DNA from: Mycolicibacterium austroafricanum
Lineage (GTDB): Bacteria > Actinomycetota > Actinomycetes > Mycobacteriales > Mycobacteriaceae
Direction of reading: 5' to 3'
NCBI RefSeq assembly: GCF_902705885.1
Contig: NZ_CACSIP010000023.1
Coordinates: 1-64,000 of the forward strand
DNA length: 64,000 bases
Below, in pieces: positions 32,236-41,348 of the stretch. The translations under genes were made by a program, and so were the position numbers. The number at the start of each line of letters is the position of its first letter. The stretch's first letter is position 1. The notes below the pieces were generated by a model. The model did no database searches. It saw nothing but the letters and a program-made list of their open reading frames with translations, and had not been told where the DNA came from.

Positions 32236-33171
32236 GTGGCAGTTAACAGGTCGAAACATCGTGACCTGAGAAACATCGCCGGTCTGCAGACGCTGGTGAT
32301 GGTCAGTGAGCTGGGCAGTCTCACCGAAGCCGCCCGCAGACTAGGCGTGACCCAGCAGGCGGTATCGGCTCGTCTGCAGTCACTTGAACAGGCGGCTGGG
32401 CGGCCGCTTCTTGTGCGCGGGCCCAAGGGTAGGACCCTGACAGCGGACGGCAAAGTGATTGCTGACGTCGCGTTGGAGGTCCTGAGCGCACTCGAGCGAC
32501 TGGACACGGTGGTCGACTGCCTGCACACCCAGCGGTATGTCCTGCGCGCCGCCGCTAGTTACACCGTCGCCGAGTACCTGATTCCTCGTTGGCTGATGCA
32601 GCTGTCTCTGACCCACGGCGCCGACAATGCTCAGGTGACCGTGGCGGCGGTGAACAGCGCGACGGTGTTCGCCGAGGTCCTGGACGGCCTGCACGACGTG
32701 GGGTTCGTCGAGTCGCCCGACGTACCCGCAGGTCTGCATCATCGGGTCGTCGGTCGGGACGAGATGGTCGTGGTAGTGGCACCGAACCACCCCTGGGCCG
32801 GGACTGACGGCCGCGCGGTCGGCATCGACGAACTAGCCGCGACGCCGCTGGTGTGCAGGGAGGCAGGGTCCGGCACGAGATCGAGTTACGAGCGGCTGAT
32901 CTCCTCGCGTAACCCTCGTCTGGCTGTCGCGCCGCCGGCGATCGAGTTGCCGACGACAGCGGCAATCAAGAACGCAGTGCGGTGGGGATTTGCACCAGCC
33001 GTACTGAGTTTGCTGAGCGTCCGTGAGGACCTCGACTACGGCCGCCTTCGGCGAGTAAGAGTCGACTCACCCGCTTTTGTGCGCGACATCAAGGCAGTGT
33101 GGCCCGCGTCGGTGAAGAGCTTGTCGGCGCCGGCACGCCAATTGATCGAAGTCGCGTCGAGGCGGCACTGA
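32236..33171 (+). CDS. LysR-family transcriptional regulator
   Basis: 311 residues from GTG. N-terminal winged HTH: LQTLVMVSELGSLTEAARRL, GVTQQAVSARLQSLEQAAGR, PLLVRGPKGRTLTADGKV. The effector-binding domain follows (YVLRAAASYTVAEYLIPRWL, VGRDEMVVVVAPNHPWAG, VREDLDYGRLRRVRVDSPAF). First gene of the 7.1-kb module and transcribed toward it, so it probably senses the module's substrate and controls the downstream genes. Confidence 0.9.
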   Translation: MAVNRSKHRDLRNIAGLQTLVMVSELGSLTEAARRLGVTQQAVSARLQSLEQAAGRPLLVRGPKGRTLTADGKVIADVALEVLSALERLDTVVDCLHTQRYVLRAAASYTVAEYLIPRWLMQLSLTHGADNAQVTVAAVNSATVFAEVLDGLHDVGFVESPDVPAGLHHRVVGRDEMVVVVAPNHPWAGTDGRAVGIDELAATPLVCREAGSGTRSSYERLISSRNPRLAVAPPAIELPTTAAIKNAVRWGFAPAVLSLLSVREDLDYGRLRRVRVDSPAFVRDIKAVWPASVKSLSAPARQLIEVASRRH

Positions 33172-33280
33172 AGCTGGATCTGAGCGCCGTTAACCAAGCC
33201 GTAACTTCTCCCGTGGTAGATCCGCGAGACCGCTGTGAGTATGGAGCGCGTTGACAGCCGCAACCGATAGGACGGCCAGT

Positions 33281-33937
33281 ATGCAGCTTCAGATGTGTTC
33301 GTGGATAGACGATCTGGGAGGCGGTGCACCCATTGGAGATCCGTTGGGTGTGCTGTGTTGCAGCGCGGACGAGGCAGCCGATGTGTTCGCGGTTGGCGGT
33401 GCGGTCCTCATATGTGATTTGAGCGCAGGCGAACTAGTGGCTGAACTGTGTGTGCCCGCCGAGGGGCTCACTACCAAGAAGTCGGCATTCCTGGTGCGAC
33501 ACACCTCAGGCATCATGACAGCCACCATTGACACGGTGGCAGCACAGCGTCTCGACCTGCCCCCGCTCCGCCTTGACTTTGAGCGAGACGCAGGAAGGTT
33601 CTGCGTTGCCGTAGATGCGAAGTCGCGCACGACAGGCATTTCTGCACAAGAGCGCGCACGAACCATCACGCGGATCGCCGATATAGACGCGAGACCAACC
33701 GACTTTGACCGTCCGGGACACGTGTTGCCGGTGGTGACCGGCGGCGCGTTCGCGGGAGCGCGATGGACGCGCTATGACGCCGCGGCTGCCCTCAGCCGTC
33801 GCGCGGGACTGAGCGGCGTCGTGGCGAGCGCTCCTCTCGTCGATGGCCTGGGCGCAACTGCGGTCCCATTCGTAGCCGACTTCGCGCGGGCTCATCAGAT
33901 GAATCTGGTGTTTGCGAATCAACTGAAACCGAATTAA
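33281..33937 (+). CDS. RibB-like (DHBP synthase fold) protein, degenerate
   Basis: 218 residues from the ATG at 33281 (AGGA upstream). FLVRHTSGIMTATIDTVAAQ, RLDLPPLRLDF, then AVDAKSRTTGISAQERARTI, TRIADIDARPTDFDRPGHVL and AALSRRAGLSGVVASAPLVD align with 3,4-dihydroxy-2-butanone-4-phosphate synthase, which makes a riboflavin precursor. The acidic DDxDRENEGD active-site loop is absent (ICDLSAGELVAELCVP instead), so it may have a new role or bind a related sugar phosphate. Its company of FMN-dependent enzymes hints at flavin supply. Confidence 0.7.
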   Translation: MQLQMCSWIDDLGGGAPIGDPLGVLCCSADEAADVFAVGGAVLICDLSAGELVAELCVPAEGLTTKKSAFLVRHTSGIMTATIDTVAAQRLDLPPLRLDFERDAGRFCVAVDAKSRTTGISAQERARTITRIADIDARPTDFDRPGHVLPVVTGGAFAGARWTRYDAAAALSRRAGLSGVVASAPLVDGLGATAVPFVADFARAHQMNLVFANQLKPN

Positions 33938-34044
33938 CGCGTTTCCACATCTGTCCGTCAACGGCGATGGCCGGAACAGCCTCAGCGCATTGCCGAGCTG
34001 AGGCAACAGACCGACCCCTTGAGTTCTTCCACTAAGGAGATTTC

Positions 34045-35565
34045 ATGTTCAGCCCGCCTGATCTACCTTCCGGCATGGGCATTGCGCTCATGCTGGGACT
34101 GGGAGCAGTACTGTTGGCCATCGCTCTGATCGTGCGGACGATGGTCAAGAACACGCACGATTTCGTGATCGCCGATCGCCGCATTGGGTTTGGGTTCGGA
34201 GTCGGCTCGGTCATCGCCGTGTGGACGTGGTCCATGGCAGTCATGATGTCTTCAGCCCAAGCGTTCACCTTTGGCACGTCCGGTTTGATCTGGTTCGTCG
34301 TGCCGAACGGCCTAGCTGTAATGGTGATGGTGGTCTTCGCTTCCCGGTTGCGGCGACAGATGCCAGCCGGGTACACGATCGTTGAGTTCATCCGGGAACG
34401 CTTTCAGAACAAGCCGGCAACCACCGTGATGCTCGTGGCGATGTTGTTGGGCTTGCTGGCAGAGATCTTCATTAATCTCTTCGGGGTAGTGATGGTCATG
34501 AGCGTCGTCTTCGAGCTGAACACCACTACGGTGCTCGTCGTCGCCCTGGCTACCGTGACGGTGTACTCCTACTTCGGCGGGCTATGGACCTCGGCCGTCA
34601 CCGCAACCTTCAACACCTTGCTGATCACCGTGCCATCGGCCATCGTGGTGCTCTACGTACTGGCGAAAGTCGGGGGCCCCGGGGTGGTGTTCCAGGCGGT
34701 CGACGAAGCTGGACCCAATACCCTCAACGCATTCGACGGTACAGCCGCAGCCGCCTTCGGAATCTCGCTGGCGCTGGGACTTCTCGCGTCGACCATGGCA
34801 GATCAGACTTTCTGGCAGAAGGCATTCGCCATGAAGCCGGCCACCATGAGCCGCACATTCCTCTGGGCGGGAATCTGGTTCTACCCAATACCGCTGGTGA
34901 TGGGCTTACTCGGCCTCGTGGGCTTGGGCCTCGGAGTTACCACCGCAGATCTTGGCGACGTAGGGTCGGGTGGGATCGGGCCGTACGTAGTCAGTCACCG
35001 GGGACTGCCTGTCATCCTGGTTGCGCTGTACGTCCTCGTGATTCTCAATGCCTGCTATTCATCGATGGACGGGGCGTTTGCCGCGCTTGCTTCCATCGTC
35101 GCGGTCGACTTGTTGAAGCGAGTGAGGCCGAATATGGCACCCAAGAAGCTCTTTCGTGCAACGAAAGCTTCGATCATCATTGCTGGGGTCATCGGTGGTC
35201 TGATCGTAAGTTCCGGCATCGACTACGTGGAGTTGGTGACCACCGTCTTCTTCCTCAAGGCGGCACTGATCGTTCCGCTTGCGCTAGCGATCTTCTGGTC
35301 ACGAATGACCTCGACGGCATTCGTCTCGAGTCTGGTCCTGGCCATCGCCATCGGATACCCCGTGCGGCAGTACGTCGGTGAACTGCCGGGAATCGTGACG
35401 CTGGAGAGCATCTCGCTGATTGCCGCGGTGGGTGTCAGCTTGATGTCCCGGCAACGATTCGACTACACGACCTTGCGAAACAAGGGACCAGCGTTGGGTC
35501 AAGAGGAGCAGGCCATGCTGACGAACGTCCGAGCCGGAGCTAGCGAGAAGGATCCTGTCCTATGA
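34045..35565 (+). CDS. Sodium:solute symporter family transporter
   Basis: 506 residues, about 13 membrane helices, with AAGGAGATTTC upstream of the ATG. FVIADRRIGFGFGVGSVIAV, WTWSMAVMMSSAQAFTFGTS, GYTIVEFIRERFQNKPATTV and LASTMADQTFWQKAFAMKP are landmarks of the SSS family (urea/proline/acetate-type). Likely imports the module's substrate. Overlaps the next gene by 4 bp. Confidence 0.88.
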   Translation: MFSPPDLPSGMGIALMLGLGAVLLAIALIVRTMVKNTHDFVIADRRIGFGFGVGSVIAVWTWSMAVMMSSAQAFTFGTSGLIWFVVPNGLAVMVMVVFASRLRRQMPAGYTIVEFIRERFQNKPATTVMLVAMLLGLLAEIFINLFGVVMVMSVVFELNTTTVLVVALATVTVYSYFGGLWTSAVTATFNTLLITVPSAIVVLYVLAKVGGPGVVFQAVDEAGPNTLNAFDGTAAAAFGISLALGLLASTMADQTFWQKAFAMKPATMSRTFLWAGIWFYPIPLVMGLLGLVGLGLGVTTADLGDVGSGGIGPYVVSHRGLPVILVALYVLVILNACYSSMDGAFAALASIVAVDLLKRVRPNMAPKKLFRATKASIIIAGVIGGLIVSSGIDYVELVTTVFFLKAALIVPLALAIFWSRMTSTAFVSSLVLAIAIGYPVRQYVGELPGIVTLESISLIAAVGVSLMSRQRFDYTTLRNKGPALGQEEQAMLTNVRAGASEKDPVL

Positions 35566-35924
35566 CCATCTTCTGGATCGTTGCCGTCCTTGGTGGCCTG
35601 GTGTGCATCGTCTATCTGACGCTGGGTGTGCGGGCCTTTACCACTGTGCGGCGAGACATACTGGCAGCAGCAGGCGGGACCACCGATGACCCTGGGGAAC
35701 TTCCCACCGATATTCACCGCGGGTTCGTGTGGAAAGCGCTTGTGGGAGTGACCGCTTCGTCACTGGTAATTGTGCTGCTCGGGGTGGGGGGCATCTTCTG
35801 GTACCTACCCGTCATTCTGGCGATTGGTTCAGCAATAGCAGTGATCACGGGCTTCGTCATTGACGGCCGGCAGGCAGTCGCCGATGGCATCGGTCGTTCG
35901 AACCTACCCGAGAGGACAATCTAG
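35562..35924 (+). CDS. Small two-helix membrane partner of the symporter
   Basis: 120 residues. Helices TIFWIVAVLGGLVCIVYLTL, ALVGVTASSLVIVLLGVGGI and FWYLPVILAIGSAIAVITGF. No family recognised. Translation is coupled to the symporter through ATGA, and the stop TAG abuts the next ATG, so it is part of the same operon and probably an accessory subunit. Confidence 0.65.
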   Translation: MTIFWIVAVLGGLVCIVYLTLGVRAFTTVRRDILAAAGGTTDDPGELPTDIHRGFVWKALVGVTASSLVIVLLGVGGIFWYLPVILAIGSAIAVITGFVIDGRQAVADGIGRSNLPERTI

Positions 35925-37244
35925 ATGACCAAGAAGAAGATGCACCTGCTGGGATTCGTCCAGCACGGGGTGATGAACCATGCGTCTACGATGTGGGCGC
36001 ATCCGCGCGACAAGGTCGGATACCACTGGTCCAAGCCGGAGTACTGGCGGGATCTGGGCCGCACGATGGAACGCGGCCTTTTCGATGCGATGTTCATCGC
36101 CGACGAGTTGGCGCCCTACACCACCTACAAGGGCAGCTCGGACCCGGTGGTGAAGTATGCCGGGCAATGCCCAGTGCATGAACCCGCAGCGGTGGTCCCC
36201 ATTGTCGGCGCGTTCACAAAGCACCTCGGAATCGGCATCACCTTGTCGACTTCCTTTGTCCCGCCGTACATGATGGCGCGCCAGCTCTCCACTCTCGATC
36301 ACCTGACCGGTGGACGAGTCGGATGGAACATCGTCACCTCGTACTCCAAGAGTGAGTTCCAGGCGATGGGCAAGGACAACCTCACGCCACGCGACAAGCG
36401 CTATGAGGTCGTCGAAGAGTACATGGATCTGTGCTACCAGTTGTGGGACTCCTGGGATGACGATGCGATCGTCTACGACCGCGAGAACGGCATCTTTGCT
36501 GACCCGTCCAAGGTGAAAGAGGTCGACTTCCAGGGCGAGTTCTTCCGATCGAAGGGCCGGCATTTTGTCGCCCCCTCACCGCAGAAGCGCCCGGTGTTGT
36601 GGCAGGCTGGGTCGTCACCGCAAGGTCGTGAGTTTGCGGCCAAGCACGCTGAATCGGTCTTCGGCATCTTCCCGACGCCGAAGAGCATGCGCACCTACGC
36701 CGACGACATCCGCACCAGGGCCGATAACCTCGGACGCGACCCAGAATCGGTGAAGTTGATCTACGGCTTGCAGACCATCATCGATCGTGACAAGTCTCGG
36801 GCTAACGACAGGTACGCCGAGTTCGTCGAAAAGGTGCAGATCGAGAGCGCGCTCGGAATCCTCTCCGGTCACACAGGATTCGACTTCTCGACGCTCGGCC
36901 TGGACGACAACGTCGTGGATGCAGACGTGCAGGGTATCCGCGGTCTGTTTGACGCGATACTCGAGGCCAAGGATGGGGCTCCAGTCACGGTGCGGGAGGC
37001 CGCGCAGATCTACGGAGTGTCATTGGGCGCACCCGTTGCGGTGGGCACTCCGTCCGACGTGGCTGACCAGATGGAACAGTACATCGACGAGGGCGGATGC
37101 AATGGATTCATGATGCTGGCAACCGACACCCCGGGGTGTTTCAACGACATGACTGAGCTGCTGGTACCAGAGTTGCAGCGCCGCGGGCGCTTTCGGACGC
37201 GTTATCCAGGAACAACGTTGCGGGAGAGTCTGCAGGAGTACTGA
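35925..37244 (+). CDS. LLM-class FMN-dependent monooxygenase (NtaA/SnaA/DszA-like)
   Basis: 439 residues. MHLLGFVQHGVMNHASTMW, GLFDAMFIADELAPYTTYKG, LSTLDHLTGGRVGWNIVTSY (family signature GRxxWNIVTS), RYEVVEEYMDLCYQLWDSWD and RPVLWQAGSSPQGREFAAKH place it with two-component FMNH2-dependent monooxygenases that attack sulfones, sulfonates or aminopolycarboxylates. It would use FMNH2 from the flavin reductase encoded 160 bp downstream. The actual substrate cannot be read. Confidence 0.92.
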   Translation: MTKKKMHLLGFVQHGVMNHASTMWAHPRDKVGYHWSKPEYWRDLGRTMERGLFDAMFIADELAPYTTYKGSSDPVVKYAGQCPVHEPAAVVPIVGAFTKHLGIGITLSTSFVPPYMMARQLSTLDHLTGGRVGWNIVTSYSKSEFQAMGKDNLTPRDKRYEVVEEYMDLCYQLWDSWDDDAIVYDRENGIFADPSKVKEVDFQGEFFRSKGRHFVAPSPQKRPVLWQAGSSPQGREFAAKHAESVFGIFPTPKSMRTYADDIRTRADNLGRDPESVKLIYGLQTIIDRDKSRANDRYAEFVEKVQIESALGILSGHTGFDFSTLGLDDNVVDADVQGIRGLFDAILEAKDGAPVTVREAAQIYGVSLGAPVAVGTPSDVADQMEQYIDEGGCNGFMMLATDTPGCFNDMTELLVPELQRRGRFRTRYPGTTLRESLQEY

Positions 37245-37406
37245 CGATACCCAGCTGAGTCAGATCATCCTGGTTCGCCCCAGCCGATCGAACTAGCAAG
37301 CGCACCGCTCGAGCGGACGCAATCGGAGTCCATGTTGCCGCGATCCCAATTGAAGCGGCTGAGGACGACCGTCGCCTCGTCCTGCGCAAGAGGAGTCAAG
37401 AACTAC

Positions 37407-37925
37407 ATGAGCACCGAACCGGATCTTGAGACCGAAGTCGACGACAGGGACCTACGGGCACTGCTCGCCCGGGTACCAAGCTGCGTCGTCGCGGTGACCG
37501 CCCGGGTGGACGACCGACCTGTGGTCATGGTCGTCAGCAGTTTCGTTGGAATCTCCCTGGCTCCAGCGTTGGTTGGGTTCTGTGCACAGGCCACGTCGAC
37601 GACCTGGCCCTTGATCAAGCGGGCCGACTCGATCGGGCTTAGCGTGCTGGCGGAGCAGCACAAGAATGATGTCCGCACTATGGCAGCAAGAACCGGAGAC
37701 AGACTTGCTGGCATGGAAACATTTGCCGTGGCCGATGGAACCCCCTTCATTTCTGGTGCCACAGCGTGGCTGCAGACCGATCTGCTGAGCGAAACGCTCC
37801 TTGGGGATCACGCATTCGCGGTGCTCTCAGTCAGAGGTCTGCGGGTCGGTGCGAAGGGGGCGCTCGTCTTCCACGAGGGCACGTTCAAGGGTTGCGCTCG
37901 ACTGGTAGCGCACCCAGCAGGGTGA
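37407..37925 (+). CDS. Flavin reductase
   Basis: 172 residues from the ATG at 37407 (GAGGAG upstream). Split-barrel FMN-binding fold: LLARVPSCVVAVTARVDDRP, VVSSFVGISLAPALVGFCAQ, STTWPLIKRADSIGLSVLAE and GDHAFAVLSVRGLRVG. Expected to reduce FMN with NAD(P)H and hand it to the LLM monooxygenase upstream. Confidence 0.9.
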   Translation: MSTEPDLETEVDDRDLRALLARVPSCVVAVTARVDDRPVVMVVSSFVGISLAPALVGFCAQATSTTWPLIKRADSIGLSVLAEQHKNDVRTMAARTGDRLAGMETFAVADGTPFISGATAWLQTDLLSETLLGDHAFAVLSVRGLRVGAKGALVFHEGTFKGCARLVAHPAG

Positions 37926-37977
37926 CTCAGTGCCTAGGTCCACTTCACTGGACACAACGAAATGAACTGAGGCGGAC

Positions 37978-39150
37978 GTGCATACAAACAGTCGGCTGGA
38001 GATGTACGTTCAGACCGAGGAGGTTCAGACCGAAGATCCGAGTGCAGTCGACAGTGGGGCGCCACCCAGCTGCGGGGAAAGCGGGCATCCCGGGATCGGA
38101 TTCTTCCATCAGGTAACGCCGAACCTCTTCGCGTCGGTCATGGGCACGGGCATTGTCGCCACCGTGTCCGCGCGGTTCGTGGGGATCTCATCCGGGTTTG
38201 CATACTTCGGAACCGCGGTGTGGATCCTCGCTTCGACGTGGTTGTTCGTACTGATTGCGGGGCTCACCGGCAACTGGCTGAGGCACCGCGAAGAGGCGCT
38301 GGCACTCTTGCATAATCCGGTCAATCTCCCCTTCTACGGGACGATCCCCATGGCATTACTGACGGTCGGATCGGGTGCAATGCTCTTCGGGCCGGCCTTC
38401 TTCGGGTCGGCGGCCGTCTGGATAGCCGGAAGCTTCTGGATTCTCGGAACACTGCTGGGTATCGTCACCGCTGTCGCGGTACCCGTGCGGGCTGTGTTGT
38501 CCACGTATCAACCGTCCGATTACACACTGCCATCGTGGATGCTGCCGGTCGTACCCCCAATGGTGTCAGCCACCACCGGCGCTGGGTTGTTAGACCACAT
38601 CCCGAATGCAGGGCTGCAAACAGCTCTCCGGATTTGCTGCTACAGCTTGTTCGGCATGGCGCTCATCGTCGGCATGCTGACTCTCGCAATGATTTACAGC
38701 AGACTTGTCTGCGACGGCACCCTCGCGCCAGCGATCGCACCCACCGTCTGGATTCCGCTGGGAGTCATCGGGCAGTCGATCGCCGCAGCGAACTTTCTCG
38801 GTGTCCACCACGGTACGGAGCTGTCAGGCGCGCTGTTTTCGCTCCACGAGTTGAGAACCATCGGCGTCGTATTCGGCACCGCCATGTTCGGGTTCGCGGT
38901 GTTCTGGGTTGCGTTCGCCATGGCGCTCACAGCTCATGGTGCTCGGGTGGGCATGTCCTTCTCGCTGAGTTGGTGGAGCCTGGTATTCCCCGTCGGCGCC
39001 ACCGCACTCGGACTGTCTGCCCTCGCGGAAGCCACCGGACTGGCCGCGCTGGATGTGGGCGCGCTGTGCTTGTACGTCGCGTTGGTAAGCGTCTGGTGCG
39101 TTGTCGCAGTTGGCTCGATAGTCCGCGGCCAACTCGCTTGGTGGCGCTAA
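37978..39150 (+). CDS. TDT-family transporter (TehA/SLAC1/SSU1-like)
   Basis: 390 residues, about 10 membrane helices after a 45-residue hydrophilic N-terminus. VTPNLFASVMGTGIVATVSA is the classic TDT opening, with HNPVNLPFYGTIPMALLTVG, TLPSWMLPVVPPMVSATTGA, WIPLGVIGQSIAAANFLG and FSLSWWSLVFPVGATALGL. The family includes sulfite exporters, tellurite-resistance channels and dicarboxylate transporters. Next to a sulfonate-type monooxygenase, sulfite efflux is an attractive guess. An ATG at 38002 is an alternative to the GTG. Confidence 0.87.
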   Translation: MHTNSRLEMYVQTEEVQTEDPSAVDSGAPPSCGESGHPGIGFFHQVTPNLFASVMGTGIVATVSARFVGISSGFAYFGTAVWILASTWLFVLIAGLTGNWLRHREEALALLHNPVNLPFYGTIPMALLTVGSGAMLFGPAFFGSAAVWIAGSFWILGTLLGIVTAVAVPVRAVLSTYQPSDYTLPSWMLPVVPPMVSATTGAGLLDHIPNAGLQTALRICCYSLFGMALIVGMLTLAMIYSRLVCDGTLAPAIAPTVWIPLGVIGQSIAAANFLGVHHGTELSGALFSLHELRTIGVVFGTAMFGFAVFWVAFAMALTAHGARVGMSFSLSWWSLVFPVGATALGLSALAEATGLAALDVGALCLYVALVSVWCVVAVGSIVRGQLAWWR

Positions 39151-39196
39151 TGCAGATCAGCGCGACTGACGACGGCGCCGTGAGTTTGTTGGCCAA

Positions 39197-39412
39197 TCAA
39201 CTCTCGCCGCGGCCCGTCTGCTGGCGTAGATCGTCGATCAGCTCGGAGGCCTGTGCTTTCGTCGCGTCCTCGGGAACCTCTTGGTCGGCCTCCTGGGCCA
39301 GCGTGTGCAGATAGCTGCGCTGCGCGCCCGTCATGGGCTCATCCCCGGTCACCCACTGCGACGTGTTCTTCTCGGGGTTCTCGCTCGGTGCTTGCTTGAT
39401 GTTGTCGGTCAT
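39197..39412 (-). CDS. DUF3072 family protein
   Basis: 71 residues: MTDNIKQAPSENPEKNTSQW, then VTGDEPMTGAQRSYLHTLAQ, EADQEVPEDATKAQASELID, DLRQQTGRGES. Small acidic protein with the DUF3072 core MTxxQxxYLxxLA and ATKAEAS-like motif. Its last 156 bp before the final codons are duplicated at 31.9 kb; the intact copy ends GES then TGA rather than GE then TAG. Confidence 0.85.
   Translation of the reverse strand: MTDNIKQAPSENPEKNTSQWVTGDEPMTGAQRSYLHTLAQEADQEVPEDATKAQASELIDDLRQQTGRGES
39203..39358 (-). repeat. Right copy of the 156-bp direct repeat
   Basis: Lies within the intact DUF3072 gene. Two mismatches to the left copy, in codons near the repeat's 5' coding edge. Identity stops abruptly at both ends. 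Confidence 0.95.
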
Positions 39413-39526
39413 CTGGTCACCTCCGCACCCCGGGTGCCCGTCGCAAGTCTGTTCGAAACGCGGCGGTGGATGGGAAAACCGACAACCCGGATGAGCAGGG
39501 GAGTGCAGACCTGAAAGTATCGACAC

Positions 39527-40024
39527 GTGGGCAACAACGAACGCTCGAAGATCGTGATGTCGGACGGCGAGATCGCTGAATTCATCGAACACAGCCGCAC
39601 CGCCACGATGGCCACCGTGCTGCCGAGCGGCCGACCGCACCTGGTGGCGATGTGGTACGCCGTGCTCGACGGAGAGATCTGGTTCGAGACGAAGGCCAAG
39701 TCGCAGAAGGCGGTCAACCTGCGTCGTGACCCGACGATCACCGTGATGATCGAGGACGGTCAGACCTATGACACGCTGCGCGGTGTGTCCATCGACGGCA
39801 CGGCCGAGATCATCGACGACCCCGACACCAACCTGCGGGTGGGCATCAGCGTGTGGGAGCGCTACACCGGGCCCTACAGCGATGAGATGCGCCCGTACGT
39901 CGACCAGATGATGAACAACCGCATCTGTGTGCGGGTCATCCCGTCCCGGATGCGCAGCTGGGATCACCGCAAGCTGGGCATGCCGGGCATGCCGCTCTCC
40001 GGCAGCACCGCCCAGTACCTCTGA
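39527..40024 (+). CDS. PPOX-class F420-dependent oxidoreductase
   Basis: 165 residues from GTG (internal ATG at codon 12 possible). Split-barrel fold: IAEFIEHSRTATMATVLPSG, RPHLVAMWYAVLDGEIWFET, KAKSQKAVNLRRDPTITVMI, EDGQTYDTLRGVSIDGTAEI. The KSQKAVNLRRDP segment matches mycobacterial F420- or FMN-binding reductases. Confidence 0.88.
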   Translation: MGNNERSKIVMSDGEIAEFIEHSRTATMATVLPSGRPHLVAMWYAVLDGEIWFETKAKSQKAVNLRRDPTITVMIEDGQTYDTLRGVSIDGTAEIIDDPDTNLRVGISVWERYTGPYSDEMRPYVDQMMNNRICVRVIPSRMRSWDHRKLGMPGMPLSGSTAQYL

Positions 40025-40028
40025 CCGG

Positions 40029-40370
40029 TCAGCGGCTCGCCAGGATCCTCTTGACGTCGGACGTGACCGGATCGACGAGGTCACCGAACTCGGCGTGCTT
40101 GTCGATGAAGCCAGAGACCATCGGACAGACGGGCACGATCCGTAGCCCGGCTTCCCGGGTCACTTCCAGCGCCTCGCGAACCACGATGGTCCCCAGCCCG
40201 CGTCCGCCGAATTCGTCGTCGATCTCGGTGTGCGGGAAGATGCGCTGGTTGTCGTGGTCGATGAACTCGGTGAAGCCGGCCTTCTGTCCGTCGACCGAGA
40301 TGCTGAAGCGGTCAGCCTCGGCGGTGACGTCGGTGGGGGCGCCGGTTTTGTCGGTAGTCATGGTGTACAT
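40029..40370 (-). CDS. GNAT-like N-acetyltransferase (YjdJ/GtlA type)
   Basis: 113 residues. RFSISVDGQKAGFTEFIDHD, RIFPHTEIDDEFGGRGLGTI (Q/RGxGxG acetyl-CoA motif as GRGLGT), VVREALEVTREAGLRIVPVC and PMVSGFIDKHAEFGDLV match the small single-domain GCN5-like family. Substrate unknown. An ATG three codons in is an alternative start. Confidence 0.87.
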   Translation of the reverse strand: MYTMTTDKTGAPTDVTAEADRFSISVDGQKAGFTEFIDHDNQRIFPHTEIDDEFGGRGLGTIVVREALEVTREAGLRIVPVCPMVSGFIDKHAEFGDLVDPVTSDVKRILASR

Positions 40371-40382
40371 CTATACCCAGAT

Positions 40383-41348
40383 TCACGGCTCCGGATTGCC
40401 GCGCGGCCGCAACCGCCCGTTCGGTAGGGCAGGCGCGGGCAGCCGATCGACGGTGCCGTGGTAGCCGTCGACGGCACCGAACCGCTCGTCGTGGCGTTCC
40501 CATTGCTCGCGGTAGGCCACGATCTCGTCATGGCTGCGGCCGACGAAGTTCCACCACATGACAAGGTGCTCGCCGAACGGGACGCCGCCCAGTAGCACTG
40601 CCCGCGCCGGACCGTCGCCGCGATTGGCCAGGTGCAGGCGCCGATGCCCCGGACGCTGGTAGGCCAGATCGGCGACCTCGAGCACCGACCCGCACGCTTC
40701 GATGACGCCCTGGTCGAGCAGCACGCCGTGCTCGAAGGTGTCGTCGATGTCGAGTGTCAGTTCCGCCCCCGGGTCGAGGTCCAGCTGGGCACCGAGCAGT
40801 GGGGTGAAGGTGTGCACCGGGGACCGGTCCCCCTCGAGTTCGCCGAGGAAGACCCGCAGGGTGGCGCCGCCCCGGGACTGCGGCCGCGGGACGTAGTGCG
40901 CGAAGTCGCGGCCGGTGTTCCGGGCGGCGTCGGGCAGCGCCACCCACAGCTGCACCCCGTGCAGCACCGAGGTGTTGGCCGTCGACACCTCGGAGTGGCA
41001 GATTCCCGCGCCCGCGGTCATCAGGTTCAGTTCCCCCGGCCGCACCAGCGAGTGGATTCCCGCGCTGTCGCGATGCTCGACCTCACCGCTGAACAGCCAG
41101 CTCACCGTCTGCAGGCCGGTGTGCGGATGCGGAGGTACGTCCATCCCGGGCCCGCCGCGCACGTCGTGCGGCCCGTAGTGGTCGGCAAAGCACCACGCGC
41201 CGATCAGCGACCGTTCCCGCTGGGGGAGGGTGCGGCGAACCCGGATCGCCCGCGGTCCTCCGAGGGGCACCTCGCGAGGGTGCAGCACACCTGCGAATGG
41301 CGAAGCGGCACACTCGACTTCGACAGGCGCGGCATCGGTGTTGCTCAC
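40383..41348 (-). CDS. Pirin family protein
   Basis: 321 residues from GTG. Bicupin: GPHDVRGGPGMDVPPHPHTG with metal ligands in PPHPHTGL, TVSWLFSGEVEHRDSAG, LNLMTAGAGICHSEVS (HxE), and MWWNFVGRSHDEIVAYREQW toward the end. Pirins are metal-binding cupins, some with quercetinase activity. Its GTGA start overlaps the stop of the EVE gene, so the two are co-translated. Confidence 0.92.
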   Translation of the reverse strand: MSNTDAAPVEVECAASPFAGVLHPREVPLGGPRAIRVRRTLPQRERSLIGAWCFADHYGPHDVRGGPGMDVPPHPHTGLQTVSWLFSGEVEHRDSAGIHSLVRPGELNLMTAGAGICHSEVSTANTSVLHGVQLWVALPDAARNTGRDFAHYVPRPQSRGGATLRVFLGELEGDRSPVHTFTPLLGAQLDLDPGAELTLDIDDTFEHGVLLDQGVIEACGSVLEVADLAYQRPGHRRLHLANRGDGPARAVLLGGVPFGEHLVMWWNFVGRSHDEIVAYREQWERHDERFGAVDGYHGTVDRLPAPALPNGRLRPRGNPEP

